DNA from: Actinocrispum wychmicini
GTDB lineage: Bacteria; Actinomycetota; Actinomycetes; Mycobacteriales; Pseudonocardiaceae
DNA: 64,000 bases
Assembly (NCBI RefSeq): GCF_004345645.1
Contig: NZ_SLWS01000009.1
Coordinates: 248,001-312,000, forward strand
Reading direction: 5' to 3'
In this document: positions 52,354-64,000 of the stretch, piece after piece
Position numbering within the stretch: position 1 is the stretch's first letter
Layout: each line of letters begins with the position of its first letter
Notes under the pieces: model-generated
What the model was told of the DNA's origin: nothing
Database searches by the model: none
What the model saw: the letters and a program-made list of their open reading frames with translations, nothing else
Made by a program: the position numbers and the translations under genes

Positions 52354-53771
52354 GCGAGCACACCGAGAAAGCCACGCCCAGCCCGGTCGACGCCGACCGG
52401 TCGGCCGAGGAACAACTTCGGAAGTTCGGCTACAAACAGGAGTTACAGCGCGGGCTCAGCCTGCGGGACCTGATCGTCTACGGGCTGGTGTTCATGGTGC
52501 CGATCGCGCCGTTCGCGATCTTCGGCATCGTGTTCAACGCCTCGCACGGCATGGTGCCGTTGACATATCTGATCGGCCTGGTGGCGATGTTGTTCACCGC
52601 GCTCAGTTATCGCGCGATGAGCCGGGCCTTCCCGGTCGCCGGGTCGGTGTACTCCTACGCCGGCCGCGGCATCGGGAACTCCGCCGGCTTCATCGCGGGC
52701 TGGGCGATCCTGCTGGACTACCTGCTGGTGCCCACGTTGCTGTACGTGACCGGCGCGGTCGCCCTCGCCGCCGTGGTGCCCGCGATCCCGCAGTCGGTGT
52801 GGGTGGTCATCTTCGTGGTCTTCAACACCGTGGTGAACCTGGCCGGCATCAAGATCACCGCCCTGGCGAACCGCGCCTTTCTGATCGGCGAGATGGTGAT
52901 CCTCGCTTTGTTCGTGGTGATCGCGGTGATCGCCGTCGCCCAAGGGAAAGGCGGCGCGCACTGGTCGCTCACCCCGTTCTTCAACTCCGGCCAGTTCTCG
53001 CTCAGCCTGATGTTCGGCGCCCTGTCGATCGCTGTCCTGTCGTTCCTGGGATTCGACGCGATCTCCACGATGTCCGAGGAGGTCGCCGGCGAGTCGAAAC
53101 TGGTCGGCCGCGCCACCGTGCTGTCGCTGTGCATGGTCGCCACGCTGTTCGTGATCCAGACCTACCTGGCCGCCCTCCTGGTGCCCGGCCAGACCGAGTT
53201 CGCCACCGAGGACGCCGCCAACAACGCCTTCTACGACATCAGCGGGCGCGCCGCGGGCCACTGGATGCTGGTGGTGACCGCGGTGACCGCCGCCCTGGCC
53301 GCCGCCGTCGCGAACAGCCTGGTCGCTCAGGCGGCGACGTCACGCCTGCTGTACTCGATGGCCCGGGACGGCGCCCTGCCCAGGTTCCTCTCGCACATCA
53401 GCCCGCGCCGCAAGGTGCCGGACCGGGCCGTCCTGCTGGTCGCGGTGCTGAGCCTGTTCCTCGGCCTGGTCTTCGTGGGCCAGATCGCGTTCCTCTCGAC
53501 GTTGGTCAACTTCGGCGCCCTGGTCGCGTTCCTGCTGCTGCACCTGTCCGTCGCGGTGTACTACTTGATCAAGCGACGCGAACGCACCTACGGCATGCAC
53601 CTCGTGGTCCCCGCGGTCGGTTTCGTGATCATCGCGTACGTGCTCTACAACGCCGACACACCGGCGAAGGTCGGCGGCCTCATCTGGTTGGCGATCGGCG
53701 TGATCCTGCTGCTCGTCCGCAAGGCGATGGGCCGCGACACCACCATCAACCTGGACGAAGCCGAGGGATAG
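52350..53771 (+). CDS. APC-family amino-acid permease
   Basis: The true start is ATG 52350, overlapping the hydrolase stop (ATGA) with GGGGGA upstream. The 473-residue protein has about 12 membrane helices, with the conserved first helix region (GLVFMVPIAPFAIFG) and PVAGSVYSYAGRGIG in helix 2-3. It moves amino acids or polyamines by cation coupling. The hydrolase neighbour suggests proline or a small amino acid. Confidence 0.9.
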   Translation: MSEHTEKATPSPVDADRSAEEQLRKFGYKQELQRGLSLRDLIVYGLVFMVPIAPFAIFGIVFNASHGMVPLTYLIGLVAMLFTALSYRAMSRAFPVAGSVYSYAGRGIGNSAGFIAGWAILLDYLLVPTLLYVTGAVALAAVVPAIPQSVWVVIFVVFNTVVNLAGIKITALANRAFLIGEMVILALFVVIAVIAVAQGKGGAHWSLTPFFNSGQFSLSLMFGALSIAVLSFLGFDAISTMSEEVAGESKLVGRATVLSLCMVATLFVIQTYLAALLVPGQTEFATEDAANNAFYDISGRAAGHWMLVVTAVTAALAAAVANSLVAQAATSRLLYSMARDGALPRFLSHISPRRKVPDRAVLLVAVLSLFLGLVFVGQIAFLSTLVNFGALVAFLLLHLSVAVYYLIKRRERTYGMHLVVPAVGFVIIAYVLYNADTPAKVGGLIWLAIGVILLLVRKAMGRDTTINLDEAEG

Positions 53772-53870
53772 CGGCTGACCAGCGCACTCAAGCGGTGCCA
53801 AAGAGTTGCCAAGGGCTGGTGGGGCAGCCTGGGGGCACTTCGGTGATCCGCTCGAGCGAGCGTTGGTGCG

Positions 53871-56800
53871 ATGGGAAACTTGAGTCAGCAGGTCTTGTTC
53901 GATCTTTCCCCGGCGCAGGAACTTGTCTGGTTGCACGAACGGCTGTCGCCCGGGAGCCGGGCCTACAACTTCGTCGCGGTCCTGACTATGCGCGGTGTGC
54001 TGGACGAGGACGCGTTGCGGCTGGGGATGACGGCGATCCTGCGGCGGCATCCCGGGCTTCGGCTCGAACTGGTGGCCGGCGGGACCGGCCGGCCTCGGCA
54101 GCGGGTCGTGTCGGACTGCCGGCTCCGCTACCACTCGGTGGACCTTTCCGCCGAATCGGACCCCGACACGTCGTTCGACCGACTGCTGCGTGACGAGGCG
54201 GATCGGGAGTTCGACACCTACCAGGCGCCGCTGGTGCGATGGTGCCTGGTGCGCGTCGCCGCGGACGAGCACCGGCTGGTCCACTCCGAACACCACCTGA
54301 TCCACGACGGCCGGTCGTTCCTGGTCCTGATGCGGGACCTGTTCAGCGCGTACCGGTCGATCGTGTCCCACGAACCGTTGGCACAGCCCGACCCAGGGTC
54401 CTATGTGGACTATGTGGCGATGCGGCTGGCCGAGGGGAACTCGGCGGAGCGGGCGCGAGGGTTGGAGTTCTGGCGGGCGGAACTCGACGGGGCGACCTTC
54501 GAGACGCCGTTGCCCGGCCTGATGCGGGGCACCCCGGAGCGGCGCAACCATGGCGCCCAGCTGATGCAACGAATCGAGCCGGCGCTCGCCGACCGGTTGC
54601 GGGCCGCCGGAGCGGCCGGCGGACACACCGTGTTCACCACCATGCTGGGGCTGTTCGCCGAGGTGATGCGTCGGCACAGCGGACTCGCCGACCTGGTCAT
54701 CGGCACTGCCGTGGGCAACCGTCCGGACGGGTTCGAGGACGTGGTCGGGATGTTCGTCAACACCTTGCCGCTCCGACTGAGGATCGATCCGCACGCGCCG
54801 GCCGCCGCGTTGCTGGACGAGGTGACCGACGTCGTCATGCGGGTACTGGCGCACCAGGACGTCCCGATCCAGCAGATCACCAGTTTCCTCGGCCAGCACA
54901 CCACAGGCGCCGACAACCCCCTGTTCAACATCGTGTTCAACCAGGCCGACGACACCATGCCCGACGTCGACGTCCCAGGACTCGACGTGCGCATGTTCGA
55001 AGGGTTCACCACCAGCACCACCCGCAACGACCTGGATCTGGTGCTGCGCCCGGACTCCCGCCGGGTGGTCGGCCGCCGGTCCGGACCGGCCGGCATGGAC
55101 CTCACGTGGGACTACGACACGGACCGCTTCACCGAGCAGACCGTGCGTCTGCTGGCCGACCGTTTCGCCGACCTGTTGCGCGCCTACGTCGACGCTGAGC
55201 CGACCACCGCACTAGCCGCGCTCGCAACGGCACAGCACCAACAACTCGCACCCACCGACAACCCGACACTGCTGGACGGCACAACGTCGGTGCCCCGGGC
55301 GACCGACGGCAGGGACGAGACGTCGCTGGCGATCGTCAGCGGAGCAACCCGATGGACGTTCGGCGGTCTGGCCGGGCACGTCGAGCGGGTGGCTGCCGCA
55401 TTGCAGGGCGCTGGAGTGGTCGAAGGGCAACCAGTGGCGGTGCTGTTCTGCCGTGGCTTGGACAGCGTGGTCACGCTGCTCGCCTGCCTGCGCATCGGCG
55501 CGGTCTACTGCCCGCTGCCCGCGGCCGATCCACCCAGTCGCCTGGAGGCCCTGCTGCGCCGACTCGCCCCGGCACTGGTGGTGAGCACCGAGGAACTGCG
55601 TCGCCGGCTGACCGCCGACGGCCTGCCACCCGTGGTCGACCTGGCCGCGTCCGAATGGCCACGTGCCGCGGATGTCCCACGGGTCAAGGGGACTGCCTCG
55701 TACATCATGCACACCTCCGGTTCGACCGGGCTGCCGAAGCCGGTCGTGGTGGGCCGGGCCGCGCTGGCCCACCAGATCACCGCGCTGATCGAGGCCTACC
55801 GGCTCGGACCGAACGACCGGGTGCTGGCGTTCGCCCAGCCGCACTTCGACGTCATGCTTGAGGAAGTGCTGCCCACATTGGCGGCCGGCGCCGGCTTGGT
55901 CGTGCCGAAGGACGGGCTGCTGAGCGGACGGGACCTGGTCGCCGTGGCGGCGGCCCGTGGGGTGACCGTGGCGAACCTGCCGACCAGCTACGTCCTGACC
56001 GTGCGCGACGAGATCATCGCCGCGCTGAGCGACGGCCGCTGGTCACCGCGGCTGATCATCCTGGGTGGCGAACGGCTGCCCGTGGAGCAGATCCGTGGGT
56101 TGGTGGACGCCGCCACCGAGGTGGGCACGACCGTCATGAACGCGTACGGGGTCGCCGAAGCGACGATCACTTCGACCGTACACACGTTGACTCGCGACGA
56201 CAGGGCTGTGCCGCTCGGTCTCGACCTGCGTGGGGTGCGGACCCACGTAGTGGACGTGGGCGGGAATCCGTTGCCGGCAGGCGCTGTCGGGGAGATCGCG
56301 ATCGCGGGACCGACGCTCGCGGACGGCTATCTGGACGACGAGGCGACTACGGCGGCGCGGTTCGTGTCGGCCGTGCCCTTGGGCGGCCAACGCGTTCTCC
56401 TCACCGGCGACCGCGGCTACCGGGACGCCGAAGGGCGGCTGCACTTCCTCGGCCGGACCGATGACCAGATCAAGTTCCGGGGATACCGGATCGAACCCGG
56501 CGAGATCAGGTGGCAGCTGCTGACCTGTCCCGGTGTCCGGGACGCGTACGTGACCATGACCGCGGACCACGGACAGTTGGTCGCCTACGTCGAGCCACAG
56601 CTTGACCTGGACAGTCGAGAACTGCGCGCACACCTGGCCGATCGGCTCCCCAACGCGATGATCCCCACCGCGTTCGTGCTGATGCCGGAGCTGCCCCGGA
56701 CCCCTGTCGGCAAGATCGACCGGACGGCGTTGCCCGACCCGACTCCGCCTCCGCCACGCGCGGGCGACGTGTCCCCGTCGTCGGACCTGGAGCGACGCGT

Positions 56801-57086
56801 CGCCAGGATCTGGGCCGAGGTCCTCGGCCTCGACCAGGTCGGCCGCACCGACAACTTCTTCGACCTGGGTGGGCATTCGCTGCTCCTGCTGCTGGCACAC
56901 GCCCGGATCTCGGACGAGCTCAAGATGGACATCCCGGTCACCACCCTGTTCCGGTTCCCGACTGTCGAAGCGCTCGCCCGCCGGCTGTCGAACGGTGCTG
57001 ATCCAGCGCCGCCCGACCACACACGGGTGGTGGATCGGACCCGGCTGTCGCGCGTCCGATCCAGGCGGGATCGGCGGGACCAGTGA
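53871..57086 (+). CDS. NRPS module C-A-PCP
   Basis: The 1071-residue protein has one module. The condensation domain (1-440) has HHLIHDG at 141-147. The adenylation domain (470-955) has A3 TSGSTGLPKP, A4 FDVMLEE, A5 NAYGVAE, A7 TGDRG, A8 GRTDDQIKFRGYRIE and A10 PVGKID. The carrier has phosphopantetheine S1003 (DNFFDLGGHSL). In A3 the usual PKG is PKP, a rare change, while the catalytic A10 Lys is kept. No epimerase or thioesterase is present. An N-terminal C domain on the first protein means it accepts a donor from another carrier or an acyl starter. ATG 53871 has only a weak ribosome site. It is first of a coupled operon. Confidence 0.9.
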   Translation: MGNLSQQVLFDLSPAQELVWLHERLSPGSRAYNFVAVLTMRGVLDEDALRLGMTAILRRHPGLRLELVAGGTGRPRQRVVSDCRLRYHSVDLSAESDPDTSFDRLLRDEADREFDTYQAPLVRWCLVRVAADEHRLVHSEHHLIHDGRSFLVLMRDLFSAYRSIVSHEPLAQPDPGSYVDYVAMRLAEGNSAERARGLEFWRAELDGATFETPLPGLMRGTPERRNHGAQLMQRIEPALADRLRAAGAAGGHTVFTTMLGLFAEVMRRHSGLADLVIGTAVGNRPDGFEDVVGMFVNTLPLRLRIDPHAPAAALLDEVTDVVMRVLAHQDVPIQQITSFLGQHTTGADNPLFNIVFNQADDTMPDVDVPGLDVRMFEGFTTSTTRNDLDLVLRPDSRRVVGRRSGPAGMDLTWDYDTDRFTEQTVRLLADRFADLLRAYVDAEPTTALAALATAQHQQLAPTDNPTLLDGTTSVPRATDGRDETSLAIVSGATRWTFGGLAGHVERVAAALQGAGVVEGQPVAVLFCRGLDSVVTLLACLRIGAVYCPLPAADPPSRLEALLRRLAPALVVSTEELRRRLTADGLPPVVDLAASEWPRAADVPRVKGTASYIMHTSGSTGLPKPVVVGRAALAHQITALIEAYRLGPNDRVLAFAQPHFDVMLEEVLPTLAAGAGLVVPKDGLLSGRDLVAVAAARGVTVANLPTSYVLTVRDEIIAALSDGRWSPRLIILGGERLPVEQIRGLVDAATEVGTTVMNAYGVAEATITSTVHTLTRDDRAVPLGLDLRGVRTHVVDVGGNPLPAGAVGEIAIAGPTLADGYLDDEATTAARFVSAVPLGGQRVLLTGDRGYRDAEGRLHFLGRTDDQIKFRGYRIEPGEIRWQLLTCPGVRDAYVTMTADHGQLVAYVEPQLDLDSRELRAHLADRLPNAMIPTAFVLMPELPRTPVGKIDRTALPDPTPPPPRAGDVSPSSDLERRVARIWAEVLGLDQVGRTDNFFDLGGHSLLLLLAHARISDELKMDIPVTTLFRFPTVEALARRLSNGADPAPPDHTRVVDRTRLSRVRSRRDRRDQ

Positions 57087-58291
57087 CCACGCCTTCGTCG
57101 GTGCTGGCGGCGGACCACCGCGAACTGGTCGACTCGTTCGCGACGTTCGTCAGCCGCGAACTGGAGCCGCTCGCCGGAGAGTTGGACGCGGAGAGCGACA
57201 TCCCGCCGCGCGAACTGACGGACTACGTGCGGCGGCGCTCCGCCGCGCTCGGCTTCTACGCCGCTGACTATCCCGAGGAGGTGGGCGGCGGCGCCCTGCC
57301 GTTCGCCGCCATGGTGGCGCTCTACGCCGCCGCCAACCGGTCCGGCTGCCGACTGGCGCCGTACGCTCTGGCCGGTTCGGACGGTCCGAGCCCGCTGTTG
57401 TTGCACGGCACGCCACACCAGCGCAAGCAGTACCTGGAACCCCTTGTCCGAGGCCAGAAAACCCGCTGCTTCGGCTTGACCGAACCGCAGGCGGGTTCGG
57501 ACGCCTTCACCCTCACCACCACGGCCCGACGAGTCGGCGACCGCTGGGCACTGACCGGCCGCAAGATATTTGTCAGCAACGCCGAGCACGCCGACTTCGC
57601 GGTGATCGTGGCCGCGGTGCGGGAAGCTGGCGAGCGCGCGGTGCCCGCGGTGTTCGTCCTGGCCATCGACGAGCCGGGTCTGGTTGTGGGACAACGGTTC
57701 ACGGGTATGTCCGGCGAACCGCTGTCCGAGATCGTGCTGGACGACGTCCGGGTCGCGGATGACGCCGTGATCGGCATCGGTGACGCGGCCGTGCTGGAGC
57801 ACGGCATCGCCAGCCTGTCCCGCGGGCGGCTGGTGGTGGCGGCGATCTGTGTCGGCATCGCCGAGCACGCCCTCGCGCTCGGGCTGCGCCACGCGAGGCA
57901 CCGCCACAGTTTTGGCCGGCCCATCGGCGACTACCAGCACGTGCAGGATCACCTGGTGCGCAGCCGCGCCGAGGTGGAAGCGGCCGCACTGCTCACCTTC
58001 GCCGCCGCCCGCCTGGTCGACGAAGGTGTCGCCGCGCCGGAGAACGCCGCACTGGCCAAGCTGACGGCGTCCACGACCGCGGTCCGCGTCGTCGACCGGG
58101 CGGTGCAGATCCACGGTGCGGCGGCGTGGGTGAAGGGACATCCGTTGGAGTTCCTGTACCGGCACGTTCGGATGATGACGATCATCGAAGGCACCACGGA
58201 GATCCAGAAAGTCATCATCGCCCGGGCCATGGGCCTCGGCGGTGACCTCGAGAGGAGCAGTGGTATGTCCACCGGGGCAGGCAGGTCATGA
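57083..58291 (+). CDS. Acyl-CoA dehydrogenase-like flavoenzyme of the NRPS-PKS cluster
   Basis: The 402-residue protein overlaps both neighbours by 4 bp. It has the acyl-CoA dehydrogenase fold with FGLTEPQAGSD (FAD contact) and the catalytic Glu in IIEGTTEIQ (E369), so it should be active. In biosynthetic clusters such enzymes oxidise carrier-bound aminoacyl or acyl groups, introducing a double bond. Its place between the two NRPS proteins suggests action on a residue loaded on one of their carriers. Confidence 0.88.
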   Translation: MTTPSSVLAADHRELVDSFATFVSRELEPLAGELDAESDIPPRELTDYVRRRSAALGFYAADYPEEVGGGALPFAAMVALYAAANRSGCRLAPYALAGSDGPSPLLLHGTPHQRKQYLEPLVRGQKTRCFGLTEPQAGSDAFTLTTTARRVGDRWALTGRKIFVSNAEHADFAVIVAAVREAGERAVPAVFVLAIDEPGLVVGQRFTGMSGEPLSEIVLDDVRVADDAVIGIGDAAVLEHGIASLSRGRLVVAAICVGIAEHALALGLRHARHRHSFGRPIGDYQHVQDHLVRSRAEVEAAALLTFAAARLVDEGVAAPENAALAKLTASTTAVRVVDRAVQIHGAAAWVKGHPLEFLYRHVRMMTIIEGTTEIQKVIIARAMGLGGDLERSSGMSTGAGRS

Positions 58292-60092
58292 CACCGGACG
58301 ACACACTCAGTGTGGCTCGCGGAAGCGAGTTGCCACCCGCGCCGGCTCCGGGCGGGACCATGCTCGAGTGGTACGGCTGGTGGTGTGCGCGAAGCCCGGC
58401 GGCGCTCGCCCTCGTGGACCGCGACTCGGTGTGGACGTTCGCGGACCTGGACGCCCTCGCCGAGGAGACGGCGGACCGGCTGAGTGTCCGCGTCCACCCG
58501 GGTGACGTCGTCGCGGTGTGCCTGGACCGCTCGGTCGCCTTGGTGACCGTGGCGCTGGCCATCGCCAAGCTGGGCGCCGTCTACCTGCCTTTGGGGTCCG
58601 CGCCAGGAGCGCGACGGCTGGACACCGCCCTGCGTTCGCTGCGCGTGACCTGCCTGATCGATCGCCCTGAGCGGCTGTCCCGGAACCGGTTGCTCCTACC
58701 TTTCGGGGACGCGGCCGCCGCACGCGTCACCCCGCCGGAGACAGCGGTGTCCGCTCCGGACGGAACCTGGTACGCGGTGCTGACCTCCGGGACCACAGGC
58801 GGCCCGAAGATCGTCACGATCGGCGGGTCGTCTCTGGCCAACCTGGTGCGCTGGTACAGCGCGTTCGTCGGGCTACGCGGCGGCGAACGGCACAGCTTGT
58901 TGTTCAATCCGGCCTTTGATCCGCACCTGCTGGAACTGTGGTCCGCCCTCGGCTCGGGCGCGGCTTTGTGCGTGGCCCCGGCGGAGTCCGCGTGGGATCC
59001 GCAGGCGCTGGTCGAATGGTGGGACCAGGCCGGTGTCACCGTGGGTTTCCTGCCCACGCCACTCGCCGAGGCGGTCCTGGAGCGGCCATGGCCGGATCGG
59101 CTTCGCCTGCGCCACTTGAGCATCGGCGGCGACCGGTTGCGCCGCTGGCCGGCCGCGGACGTCACCGCCGAGGTGCACAACATGTACGGCCCGGCGGAGG
59201 CCACCGTGGTCACGACCGTGTGTACGCTGTACACAAAGTCGTCCGGGCCGGCCGGACCGCCGATCGGCCGACCCCTGCCCGGCGTCACAGTGGGCGTCAC
59301 CGATCCGGCCGGCCGCCTGCTCCCCCGCGACGAGCCGGGCGAACTGGTCATCGGCGGGCCGAGCCTGACGCTCGGCTGCGTCAACGACGACAACGCGGCC
59401 GCGCGTTTCGCGTCGCCGCCGGCCGGACTGACCACAGTGGACACTATCTACCGCTCCGGCGACCGGGTGGTGATGCGGGCGGACGGTGTCCTTGAGTTTC
59501 TCGGCCGCCTGGACGACCAGGTGAAGGTGAGCGGGGCACGGGTCGAGCCGGCCGAGGTCGAACAGGCCCTCGAACGTGACCCCCAGGTCCGCCGGGCCGT
59601 CGTGGTCGCACAGTCCACTGAGGACGGATGGACCCAGCTGACCGCGTTCGTCCAACCGAATCCAGGGTGCGCCCCGACCGAGGCGCGGCTGCTCGGCGGG
59701 ATCCGGGCCTGGCTGCCGGAACAGGCGATCCCGGCGAGCCTGTCCCTGGTGTCGGCCATCCCGCTCACCGCCAACGGCAAGATCGACCGCGCCGCGCTGG
59801 TGGCGACCGTGATCCGGCCGGTCGAGGTGGACATCGCCGACACCACGCTGTCCGAGCACGAGGCCCTGGTCCTCCAGCTGTGCCGCCGCCTGCTCGACCG
59901 GCCGCAGACCGTGCTGACCGATCGCTTCGTGGACGTCGGCGGCAACTCGCTGAGGACCACCCGGTTGCTCGCCTCGATCGAGACCGCCACGGGCGTCCGG
60001 CTGCGGGCGGCGGCGGTGCTGCGCCAGCCTGATCTCGGCGGGATCGTCGCGCTGCTGCAGGCGGAACTGGTCAGCCGCGAGGCGGGCGGGCG

Positions 60093-60096
<4 letters not shown>
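58288..60096 (+). CDS. NRPS A-PCP didomain
   Basis: The 602-residue protein has an adenylation domain (about 25-505) with A3 TSGTTGGPK (166-174), A4 FDPHLLELW, A5 NMYGPAE, A7 SGDRV, A8 GRLDDQVKVSGARVE and A10 ANGKID (K498). A carrier follows with S554 (FVDVGGNSL). It lacks a condensation domain, so it either loads a starter unit or supplies an aminoacyl unit in trans, possibly to the C domain of the first protein. Its closeness to the dehydrogenase suggests that its carrier-bound residue may be the oxidised one. Amino-acid specificity is not assigned. Confidence 0.88.
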
Positions 60097-62908
<2,812 letters not shown>

Positions 62909-62912
<4 letters not shown>

Positions 62913-64000
62913 CCACCAGCCTGTGGCGACACGGCGACTTCATGAAGCTGTGGGCGGCCCAGTCGATCAGCCTGATCGGGACGCAGATCACCGCGCTGGC
63001 ACTGCCGTTGACGGCCATCCTGCTGCTGCACGCGACCCCCATCGAAGTGGGCGTGCTCGCGACCATGCAGTACCTGCCGTTCCTGCTGTTCTGCCTGCCC
63101 GCCGGTGCCATCGTCGACCGGCTGCCGCGCATCCCGCTGCTGGTCGTCACCGACCTCTGCCGGGCCGTCCTGCTGATCGCCGTGCCGGTGTTCGGCTGGC
63201 TCGGCGGCCTGAGCCTGGCCGTCCTGTACCCGATCGCCTTCCTGGTCGGCGGGCTGACCGTGTTCTTCGACGTCGGCCACCAGTCGTACCTACCGTCCAT
63301 TGTGGCCGGTGACCAGCTGGTCGACGGCAACACCAAGCTCAACCTGACCTACTCGGTCGCCCAGCTCGCCGGGCCGGGCCTGGGCGGCGTGCTGGTCCAG
63401 GCGTTCACCGCGCCGGTCGCCATCCTGGTCGACGCGGTCAGCTACGTCAGCTCGGCCGGCCTGCTGCGCCTGATCCGACACCGTGATGTCCGGACGGCCG
63501 ACGAACCGCGCGGCAAGATCGTCGACCCGCGCGAACTCGTAAGCCAGACGCGCGAAGGCCTGCGATACGTCTTCCGGCACGCACAGATCCGGCCACTCGC
63601 GTTCGCCACCGGCATCTCGAACTTCTTCTACCTGTTCGGCATGACCGGCGCGATCTTCACCCTCTACGCCGTGCGGGAGTTGAGCCTGACGCCCGCGCAG
63701 CTCGGCGTCGTGCTCCTGGTCGGCAACGTCGGCGCGATCGCCGGGTCGCTGATCGGTGGCCGCCTGTTGCGCCGCTGGCGGTTCGGGCCGGTGATGGTCA
63801 CCACCGTGTCGGCCGGTGCTGCCGCCACCGCGCTGATGGCGGTGGCCACACCCGCCAATGCCATGGTGGTCCTGGCGATCGGCATCCTGGTCGGCGAAAT
63901 CGGCGTGATGGTGTACAACATCGGCCAGATCAGCCTGCGCCAGGCCGTGACACCGTTGGACATGCAGGGCCGGATGAACGCGACCGTCCGGTTCGTGAAC
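62909..64000 (+). CDS. MFS transporter of the cluster (3' end outside window)
   Basis: ATG 62909 overlaps the PKS stop by 4 bp, with GGAGGA upstream. The 364 residues in the window have about 10 membrane segments and the MFS_3/enterobactin-exporter-like pattern: SLWRHGDFMKLWAAQSISLIGTQITALALPL at the start, then LPAGAIVDRLPRIPLL. Transporters of this kind export siderophores and non-ribosomal products. The gene is open to the window edge. Confidence 0.87.

Noticed and set aside
55684..55694. GTCAAGGGGAC copy inside the NRPS gene as a relative of the 14730 repeat
   Set aside because: Short match in a coding region encoding a normal stretch; no inverted partner nearby.

Overview
The window is high-GC actinobacterial DNA. 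It shows dense coding with strong third-position G/C, GTG/TTG starts, 4-bp stop/start overlaps and apparently leaderless promoters. It carries a Lcp-type rubber oxygenase cluster, an IdeR-like iron box, a rifamycin-associated element and an NRPS/PKS cluster. Together these point to a soil filamentous actinomycete, plausibly Pseudonocardiales; that placement is inferred from gene content only. Most of the window looks like accessory chromosome: many small regulator-plus-effector pairs, two degradative loci, one mobile-element-like unit and the start of a secondary-metabolite cluster that runs off the right end.

Region by region. 1-0.56 kb: 5' part of a NarL-type sensor kinase. 0.9-8.5 kb: two CusA/CzcA-like RND permeases on either side of a minimal adaptor lipoprotein, followed by a secreted protein. 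8.5-14.5 kb: probable rubber (cis-1,4-polyisoprene) cleavage locus, with a TetR repressor, a palindromic operator, two tandem Tat-exported latex-clearing proteins and a two-subunit molybdenum hydroxylase (the oxiAB-type arrangement). 15-19 kb: acyl-CoA dehydrogenase and acyl-CoA synthetase, divergent from a double-TetR regulator. 19-25.7 kb: Opp/Dpp-type importer divergent from a cupin, with two LacI-type operators between them and a LacI regulator alongside. 25.7-31.3 kb: M28-like peptidase, a SARP-NACHT-membrane regulator, and a siderophore-interacting protein with an iron box. 31.4-33.0 kb: DUF222/HNH endonuclease bracketed by 184-bp inverted repeats.

33-53.8 kb: paired regulators and transporters (MFS/ArsR-like, SnoaL/TetR, MarR/MFS), several with clear palindromic operators. 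Also here are an ECF41 sigma operon, a decayed LuxR gene beside a truncated BNR gene, a GDSL lipase, a cold-shock protein, a DMT transporter, an RGCVC-like Cys-rich small protein next to an AlaDH/PNT-family dehydrogenase, HelR with its RAE box, a streptogrisin-like protease, and a proline-iminopeptidase/amino-acid permease pair.

53.9-64 kb: a translationally coupled hybrid NRPS-PKS operon in the order C-A-PCP, acyl-CoA dehydrogenase, A-PCP, KS-AT-ACP, MFS exporter. Every junction has a 4-bp overlap. The product cannot be named from this window and the cluster continues past its right edge.

The observations I would pursue first are the inverted-repeat-flanked HNH element, the SARP-NACHT-membrane fusion, the duplicated lcp locus with its operator, the RGCVC-like/dehydrogenase pair, the HelR/RAE unit and the NRPS-PKS cluster.
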